Assembly (NCBI RefSeq): GCF_035594125.1
Contig: NC_087151.1
Coordinates: 16,202,501 to 16,266,500, forward strand
Source: Scylla paramamosain
Lineage: Eukaryota; Arthropoda; Malacostraca; Decapoda; Portunidae
DNA length: 64,000 bases
Direction: 5' to 3'
A model generated the notes under the pieces. It had not been told where the DNA came from, did not search any database, and saw only the letters and a program-made list of their open reading frames with translations. The first letter of the stretch is position 1. Each line of letters starts with the position of its first letter. A program made the position numbers and the translations under genes. Shown piece after piece: positions 56,930 through 64,000 of the stretch.

Positions 56930-57125
56930 ATTCCTATCACTCCTCGATAACAGAAGTCGTAACAACTGAACAGGAGGCGGGACCGACGTCCAACTTTTGT
57001 GGTGTCTGCGTAGTAACTGACTGTGTGGCGAAGTGTAGTGTATCTCATGTGAACTCTACCATCTAGCAGACGTGATGTGCCTCGCAAAATCCGAAGCACA
57101 TTTCAACTAACCTATGGTAAGTCTC
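56930..57125 (+). other. CpG-containing segment with a consensus splice donor
   Basis: This stretch is richer in CG dinucleotides than its surroundings (for example GGCGGGACCGACGTCC) and ends AACCTATG followed by GTAAGT. It could be a small first exon of a plus-strand transcript or part of an unrecognised repeat. There is no coding frame beyond a few residues. Confidence 0.25.
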
Positions 57126-57401
57126 TTGTACTTCTGTAATTCTGTTTGAGGACCAGCATCTCAGTGGGTCTTTTTATTTTTTTATTATATTTTTGTTGTT
57201 CTTGACCATTCCTCCTCCTACATCTAAAAAAGAAAAAAAAAAATGCTTCAAATCTTTTGTTTCAGTCTAGATTACTTTTAAATTGCTTATTTAAATTGAT
57301 TTACATATAAATATGAGGAATAAACAAAAAATAAATAAAACCAAAAAAATTAAAAAAATAACCCCCCCCCCAAAAAAAAAGGGTTACCAGGGTGTTTTTC
57401 T

Positions 57402-57722
57402 AACCCTGCATACATGTGAAGCATGCTTCATACATGGACAGAGTTAGCAATACATACATGTATAGAGTTAGCAACTGAGGGGGAAGATGAGAAAAACTGG
57501 CAGACAACTCAGAATGCCTAACTTCATAGAAGCTGTTTTGGCTAGAAATGAAATGTGATGTTTCCAGTTTAAATCATAAGTAAAGGACAGATTGATGAGG
57601 TTCAGTGTAGAAGAGGGGGACAGATGAATATCGCTGAAGAAAAAGGATAGTTGCCTGGAGGGTTGCGTCGAGTTGATACATGGAGGAATTGAGTTTTTGA
57701 GGCACTGAACAATGTCTTTAAT
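57402..57722 (-). mobile_element. LINE B6, minus-strand fragment
   Basis: GTGAAGCATGCTTCATACAT at 57417, then GAAAAACTGGCAGACAACTC and AAGTTTCCAGTTT-like sequence, match B2 (33930-34220) with several small rearrangements, including a short repeat of the ACATGGACAGAGTTAGCA segment. Confidence 0.75.
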
Positions 57723-57840
57723 AAAGTTGACAATGATAATATGAGGAAAGTTACATAAAAGTCTCTGTACTGAGAAAATCAGTCATAAGGCAAATAACTA
57801 TAAAAACAACAATAAACTATCTAATCATTCATTTACTTAC

Positions 57841-57909
57841 AAACTCTAGGATCTTGATGAAGCCTCTTGGTTCCTTAAGTACGCTTAGATTTACTTGTGC
57901 CAGTATACC
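57841..57909 (-). CDS. SYP: Synaptophysin-family protein, exon leading into first membrane segment
   Basis: The 69-bp exon has 23 codons, phase 0 at both ends; the acceptor reads atttcag, the donor gtaagt. It encodes GILAQVNLSVLKEPRGFIKI and LEF. VLKEPRGFIKILEF matches VVKEPLGFVKVLQW of vertebrate synaptophysin, the cytoplasmic N-terminus entering helix one, and is continued exactly by VFSICAFAT in the next exon. No start codon is present, so an upstream exon must exist at higher coordinates; I could not find it before 64000. Confidence 0.93.
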
Positions 57910-58134
57910 CTGAAATAAGAATTACATTATAAATAATATCAGGATGACAAGGATCTGTTGATAATGAGACCATTGGTGTTCAATGGATTAAACTTCACAC
58001 CACTTTAGATAAAAAATTATTTGCAGAATGGGTCTATATTCCAGTAAAATTTAAGCAGATTCCTTGAGAAACTGTATTAGCAATAAGCTATCAAACTATA
58101 AAGTTACATCAAAATAAAATTCTAAAGATCACTG

Positions 58135-58645
58135 ACAGTTTGGTGCCAATTTTTTGCTATATGCTTTGAAAAATAAAGGGAAAAAGCCGGTAAGATCAAT
58201 ACCACTACTGGAATCTAAATCACCAAGAAGCCTTTCAACATCAGATGACTGAAAACAAATTAATTAAATTTAGGAGCAGAAAAACAGGTATGATGCAATC
58301 TAACTACAGCATCACTCTTTTCTCAGATGCAGGAAACAAAATATTGCCTTGTTCAGCTGAGTCTTACACAACAGGACCATTACAATTATGTAAGGAGACA
58401 TAGTGGAATCAATACCAAATAAAGACTGTTTCAAGACAGACTACCATAGTAAGAACTTCCTTCAAATGATCATTATATTCAGCTGCCACATCATAAATTC
58501 TCTTAGGTTCACTACACAAGCTAATATAACTATGCCAACATAATAATATTTGATGTAAAGTCCATACACAAAAAGCAGCCTCTTCATTCCAATGAGCCAA
58601 TCCACACTTATCAATAAACCAAGTTTTATCTTTAATTTTGGAATT
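58135..58645 (-). mobile_element. LINE D fragment (linker and start of reverse transcriptase)
   Basis: Minus-strand frames read KTWFIDKCGLAHWNEEAAF and CSEPKRIYDVAAEYNDHLKE (58640-58440), then DVERLLGDLDSSSGIDLTGF with PLFFKAYSKKLAP (58255-58145). These resemble the KPWF...A...R.Y..AE.E.N linker and the DLD...G.D..G.FPLF.K block of a LINE lineage known from marine invertebrates. It is distinct from families A to C. Confidence 0.6.
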
Positions 58646-58649
58646 ACAG

Positions 58650-60450
58650 GGCCATTCTTAGGTTACTAAAATTGGTCTGATGTTCATGAAAAATTTATTG
58701 TATAAGCTTATTACTAATAAAATTGCATCTCAATATGATGGCAACATCTTCCAAAGAGAAAAAGAAAAACATTAACTTTGAAAACAGATACCTTAATTAA
58801 ATCCATTATGAGACAAAGAGGTAAGGACCAAAGTGTTTGAAAATTTGTCTGCATATAGTCATATGAATGAAAAAGATTGTATATTAACTACTTTTTTAGT
58901 CCCTAGAGTTGTTGCTCTTTCAAAAAATTTTGAACATTCAAAAATTTTCAAAACACCAAAAAGCAGTGAATAAAGAGATGTAAAATATAAAAATTATATT
59001 TTAAAGGAAATGTAGCTAATTGGTATTGTACAGCATTAACTGACAAACAAAATGGAAAAGACTACTGAAAAAAAAAAATCTGCCTGAAAATAATGGTGCA
59101 GTTATCAAAAGTTGAAAACTTGCATTTGAGAAGACACAATAAAGGAAGCACCTGCTGCATTGTGCACCACTCAGAAGCCTCTAGGAAAGAAGGAAAGCTG
59201 GGGTGGCAGTGTGAAAGATACTTGTATTTTATGCTGATGTGGTTATTCATCCTGTGTAATTATAGCATTGGGTGATGTTTGACAATCAGCTGAACTTGGA
59301 TTAGTTAGCTGCTTCACTTCTGAGAGGTGATGGGGGTAGTGACTAGCTGTGAACTGGATGACTCACCTCTCGTGAACCTTGTTATCATGATAACTATGTA
59401 TTGTGATCTACAATTTTTCCTCTAGCTGCATATGCATTTCTTGTCTTGTCAAGATATTTCCTAGGCTTTTGGGGCTGTTTTGATGGTTGTGACATCCTCA
59501 TGTAGTAGTGAATAAGCCTCATGAAGTGAAGTGAAGCAGCAAGGCAAGAAAAAGCCTACCCTCCCTTGAGGATGAAGCTTTAGGCCTAGAGGGAACCCAT
59601 GAGACTGTCACATCACCAACCACTCCAGCTTGAAGTGAATCTCAGAAAAAAAAAAAAAAGCTATGAAAACAAAACTTACATCTCAGTGGCTCTTAATTTA
59701 AGTCCCCCAGCACATGTGAGTAATTTTAAAGACACTTCAAAAACACTTAATGTGGAAGTGGTGCATTGGGATTACTCCCACATGTTACCAGATGATGGAT
59801 GTATTTTATTCAAGTGAGAACACACTTACACAAACTAACCCATTGCAAACACCCCAAATGGGACATTTGCAATGGTTTGGAAAAACTGCCATATTCACCA
59901 GCTGACTTATTTTACAAAAAAAAAAAAAAAAAATAGTATACTGGAAAAAAATTCTTTACATCATTTGTGTATTATCAAACCAATTAATGAAATATTAGGA
60001 ATATTTTTAACCATCATCATCAAGCAGAGAGCAAGAAATATGGCAAAACAAGTTAAATACAACACACATTATCTCAATTTTTGGATGCAGTGTCACCTTG
60101 AGACAAATACTATTTTTCCTCTTTATAAGTTCACTTTATCCATTAAATTACACAATTAACACAAAACTTTATAAATAAATCCTAGCACGTATAAAGAGAA
60201 GCAGCCACGTTTTGATGCAAAATCGTAGCAGAACACCGATGAAGATTGTAATTGTCTGTTAGCATCATGTCTCCCAATATCTTCTCTGATTTACCATTTG
60301 TCTGTTTATATCATGTCTCCCAATGTCTTTCCTGAGTTGCCACTTTCTTCTTCAAAAATACAACTTATCCTTTCATACCATGGTTCTTGTTTCGTGATAT
60401 GTTCATGTAATCAACCAAAGCACATTTATAGATTCAGGCTGTATAACAGC
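58650..60450. other. mostly unassigned, AT-rich
   Basis: No convincing gene. A short imperfect hairpin (CCATTGCAAA / TTTGCAATGG) lies at 59842-59878. Poly-A runs at 59647-59659 and 59917-59933 may be tails of unrecognised retrocopies. I searched here on the minus strand for the first synaptophysin exon without success. Confidence 0.4.
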
Positions 60451-60479
60451 ATTGCAAACCCATATTTATGTCAGTTTTT

Positions 60480-60670
60480 TTTTCCTTCTTCTTTTTTTTT
60501 TTTTTTTTTTCTGAGAAGTTGGTCTCTGATATCAGCTGGTCCTTTTGTCTTGACATGATTTGACCATCACAGTATCCCAGCAGCACAAATAACACATACT
60601 CTATTCTTTTGGGATTTACCACATAAAACATTAGTCCCTGCAAAAAGAGAAAAAAAAAAAAAAAAAAATT
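60480..60670 (-). other. short minus-strand frame between poly-T and poly-A tracts
   Basis: On the minus strand a long pyrimidine tract ending tttttgcag at about 60641 precedes GLMFYVVNPKRIEYVLFVLL and GYCDGQIMSRQKDQ (60640-60540). The segment ends in poly-A on that strand. It looks like an exon or retrocopy, but no donor is visible and I do not recognise the protein. Confidence 0.25.
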
Positions 60671-61004
60671 TTCAGAATAAATATGTAACAGAACATTAGA
60701 AATAAATGTAAAGACTCTGAGAGCCTTGTTGTGGGTATTTAGCTTATAATAACTGTTCTGTAGAGTGTGCATCACCAGATCCTGTGGATACTGTTAGCAT
60801 AAACACTTAGGATTAGTATTTTATAGCATATAGGTTTAGCACATCAAGATGTATCACCAGAGGTGGTTTTAGAATGTGTATCTCCACTGAAATGTTGGAG
60901 CATATACCAAGTCTTGCATTAAAACAGCCAGCGATTACTGGGAACTCAGCCCACTGCAAACGTCCCAAGTAGCATTTAATGATTGGTGGAGATATAAAAT
61001 ATGC

Positions 61005-63990
61005 ATGCCCCTAGAGGGGCGCGAGGAGGATACAAGGGGGGGCGTGAAGTCATCTGCTCAAAATTATTTGTTTAATTAGAATAACAAAATCATTCAAAGA
61101 ACAAATATCTGTCATTACATACATGCAAAGTATAATTATAGCAGTCACTCCAACCCGTTTTCTATTAAGCTAGTTCTCTTTACACGTTTTGGACAAGTCA
61201 ATGATACCAACCACACTGACGCCACTGAGGGACTCGTCACAAACTCCCAATACTCCATCCCGTCAACCTGAGCACATATTCCCCTTGTCCACGGTAGGGA
61301 TTTATTTCACTCTTCAATTCTGGATCACATACGTGTATGAGTGACATTGTAACCTTGACGATTTGCAAGGGTAGAACGATGCAGAATGGAATGTCTTGTT
61401 GATTGTGTGAAATACTCGTTGTGATCGAAAGTGTGAAATGTGAATAATACGCGGTGAGTTTTGTACGCTAGTTTGAATGTATGTGGTGAAGTGTGTGCGT
61501 TGATTCCAGTATAGGCAGCGAAAAGTGTGTGTGACAAATTAAGTGTACTGTATATGTTGCTGGGTTGATGGTTCAATCACCATATCTATTCACTTAATAA
61601 AAAACGTTAATAAAAATCTCAGACAGCAGAAAGAAGCGAATCTATTATAAAAAAAGTGGAAATGATAAAACAAAGCCAAAAAACACGATAACAGACTAAA
61701 CCACTGCAAACACAAACTCAACTCTCGACACGTAAACAAAACTAAACCACCGTGCGCGCACTACTCTACATCACACCAAAAACGTACCATCATATCACAA
61801 TTCAGTCATCGCCAAAATCGCTAATATAAGATCCAACAAACAAAGGTACATGAGCACAACTATGCCAAGGTCGACTGTATGCAAAACATCGCTCGTCAAA
61901 TCAACACATTACATCACAGTATAACTGAGCATTTTCGTGCGTGTAGTTTTACTCCGTTTGCTTCTTCTCGTTGTATTTTCCGCAGTTGTTCTCATTGTCA
62001 TTATTGTTAAGATATAAGCCACGTTGTGTGCTGAATATTTGCGGTATGTTACAGATTTATGATTTCCAGTTGTGTGATCTATGTTATATGAATGTGTGGT
62101 GTGGTGCATGCCAATACGGTATGTTATATAACTACTTAGTTCCATGGTGCAGTTTATAAGTTTGTTGCTATTTTCACTTTGCAGAAATGTCTGGGGCAAA
62201 GAAAAGAAAGTATTCAGATGAATATATCAAGTATGGCTTCACTGTTATAGAGAGGAATGGATTTCATCTCCCTCAGTGTGTCATATGCCATACAGTCCTC
62301 AGCAATGACGCCTTAAGACCTGGTCGTCTGGAGCGACATTTGAGCATAAACCACAAAGCATTAAAAGAAAAGCCAAAGGAGTTCTTCACAGCCAAACTGC
62401 ATGAGCTGAATCGTATGAAGCTGGACTCAAGCAGTGTTTTTCATTAAGAAACGTGGAAACTGGTGGAAGCATCTTACGAGCTGTCACTACTTATTGCAAA
62501 AGCAAAGAAGCCTCACTCTGTGGGGGAGACTCTTGTAAAACCCTGCCTTTTGAGTGCTGCAAATACTGTGCTTGGGGAAGAAAGCCAAAGAAAGTTATCA
62601 AAGATTTCCTTATCAGATAACACAGTGAAGCGTCGCATTGACGAACTTTCAGAAGACATAAAAGAACAAGTTTTGGACAAAATAAAAGCATCTCGCTTCT
62701 TTGCAATACAGTGCGATGAAAGTACTGATATTGCTCACCTCTGCCAGCTGCTTGTTTATTCTCGATTCATGGATGAAGGAACTGTGAAAAAAGAAATTCT
62801 TTTCTCAGCAGCACTGGAGACAACAGCAAAGGCCATCGCTGTTTTTTCAAAGGTTGATGAGTTTTTCCAAGAGCACGGTCTTTCATGGGAAAAATTAGTC
62901 AGTGTTTGTACTGATGGTGCCCCATCAATGATTGGATCTCGCTCTGGATTTGTGAAGCTGGTGAAAGAAAAAAATCCTACTGTAACTGGGACTCATTGTG
63001 TTATCCACAGACAATCATTAGCAAACAAAACTCTGCCTGGTAATCTACGCAGTTCACTGAATTTGGCAATAAAAGTGGTGAATTTTGTAAAGAATAACTC
63101 TTTGAATTCTAGGCTTTTCGCAGCTCTGCTCAGATTTGAGCACTGATTACAAGACTCTCCTGTTTCACACCGAAGTCCGCTGGCTTTCCAAGGGAAACAT
63201 GCTGAGTCGTCTTTACGAGCTCAAAGATGAAGTGGAAATTTTCTTGCAGAAGCAGAAACAAGACAAACTGTATGAAGCATTCAGAGAGGAAGACTTTCAG
63301 CTCTCACTAGCATACCTTGTGGACTTTTTTGAGGCTATCAACAACCTCAATTTGAAGTTACAAGGAAGAAACACAAACATCATTGCACACTCTGATGTGA
63401 TCAGAGCTTTCACCGAAAAAATTCATCTTTGGAAACGAAAAGTACAAGTTGGGAACTTTTCATCGTTTTCACATCTGAATGAGCTCTTATCTGAGAAGAG
63501 AAACATTGAGCAGTATGACGTGACAAAAGAGGTTTTATCACATCTGCATTCCCTTGCTGAGGAATTTATGCACAATTTTCCAGATGTCTCAATGGAGAAT
63601 TCTATTTGGACATTGTTGCAGAATCCATTTAACACTGACGTGGAGTTGTTACTGGAATCACTGCAAGAGGAAGCCATCGATTTGAAATGTGACTCCAGCG
63701 CGAAAAGGGACTTTGAAACAATGAAGTTAGAAGAGTTTTGGGTGAAATATCTCCCCATGTACCCAAAAGTAGGTGAAGAAGCACTTCGTGTGATTCTTCC
63801 CTTTTCTTCTACTTATCTTTGTGAAGCAGGATTTTCAGCTCTTGTTGTTCTGAAAACAAAACAGCGCAACCGACTTGATGTAGAAAATGACTTGCGTTGT
63901 GCGCTGTCATCCTTCAATCCTAGAATTTCTGATCTTGTGAGGAAGAAGCAGCAGCATCCATCTCACTAAATTAGTTCATAAATTTTGCCT
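61005..63990 (+). mobile_element. hAT-superfamily transposon (BED-finger type), inactive
   Basis: A 5' region begins near CCCCTAGAGGGGCGCGAGGA (61009), with CG-rich stretches to about 61800 unlike the AT-rich surroundings; such G-rich starts recall ZBED5-like hAT elements. The transposase follows. A pyrimidine tract and CAG directly precede its ATG (62178-62184), suggesting a 5' intron. The left end is uncertain and the right end lies near or beyond the window edge. Confidence 0.7.
62187..63969 (+). pseudogene. hAT transposase (ZBED5/SCAND3-like), one stop and one frameshift
   Basis: Three open pieces (62187-62447, 62463-63146 and 63136-63969) form about 590 residues. Piece one has a BED zinc finger with C31, C34, H51 and H56. 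Piece two is in the same frame after a TAA stop at 62445 and carries CDESTD and VCTDGAPSM, the two catalytic Asp blocks. A frameshift near 63135 leads to piece three: LLFHTEVRWLSKGNMLSRL, then the hAT dimerisation region LPFSSTYLCEAGFSALVVLK with the catalytic Glu. All domains are present, so only two lesions separate it from an open gene. It resembles the domesticated vertebrate ZBED5 and FAM200 genes, but nothing suggests host use here. Confidence 0.85.
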
Positions 63991-64000
63991 TAGTCTCATG

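Noticed and set aside
60434..60775. First exon of the synaptophysin gene
   Set aside because: The peptide does not resemble the family N-terminus, and no donor in the needed phase is present.

Overview
The window is repeat-dense, AT-rich animal DNA. The only host gene I can support is a synaptophysin-family gene on the minus strand. Four internal exons are visible at 57841-57909, 42766-42893, 28079-28274 and 18261-18446. Their phases join without a gap, and each donor reads GTAAGT. The first exon (start codon) and the last exon or exons (fourth membrane segment, tail) are not seen. The gene covers at least 39.6 kb for 186 recognisable codons. Its introns are about 14.9, 14.5 and 9.6 kb and are filled with nested mobile elements. 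The LINE families, very long AT/GT/GA microsatellites and mariner type suggest a decapod crustacean, perhaps a crab; this is inference from family resemblance only.

Layout. 0.5-17.3 kb: a train of copies of one LINE family (family A), first one plus copy, then six minus copies, most abutting (AC)n/(GT)n tracts. It holds an intact mariner (1972-3284), a TA-flanked element with a HARBI1-like remnant (8392-9186) and a 624-bp insertion with an 8-bp target duplication (11850-12473). 18.2-28.3 kb: two gene exons around an RTE-like LINE tail and a DIRS-type tyrosine-recombinase retrotransposon (about 20.1-27.6 kb). The DIRS element is itself invaded by a GGGCCC-ended inverted-repeat element carrying a family A fragment, and by a probable TTAA element. 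28.4-42.9 kb: a second HARBI1-remnant element, microsatellite-rich repeats, two Jockey-like LINEs (family B), a CR1/L2-like LINE (family C) cut by a pogo-like MITE, then an exon. 43-57.9 kb: a second pogo-like MITE, further family B LINEs (one cut by a 1.1-kb piggyBac-like element), a BEL/Pao remnant, a piggyBac holding a tRNA-derived SINE and sitting in a 38-40 bp minisatellite, then an exon. 58-64 kb: a fragment of a fourth LINE type and a hAT (BED-finger) element broken by one stop and one frameshift.

The mobile genes do not form a host pathway. Their relations are insertional: many insertion points can be read to the base because the interrupted element continues on the far side. Only the mariner transposase looks intact. 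The strongest unusual signal is the repeated bounding of family A LINEs by (AC)n on the sense strand. It suggests a retrotransposon that targets AC microsatellites in one orientation, or one whose terminal repeats seed them. I found no tRNA gene, rRNA, CRISPR array or viral gene.
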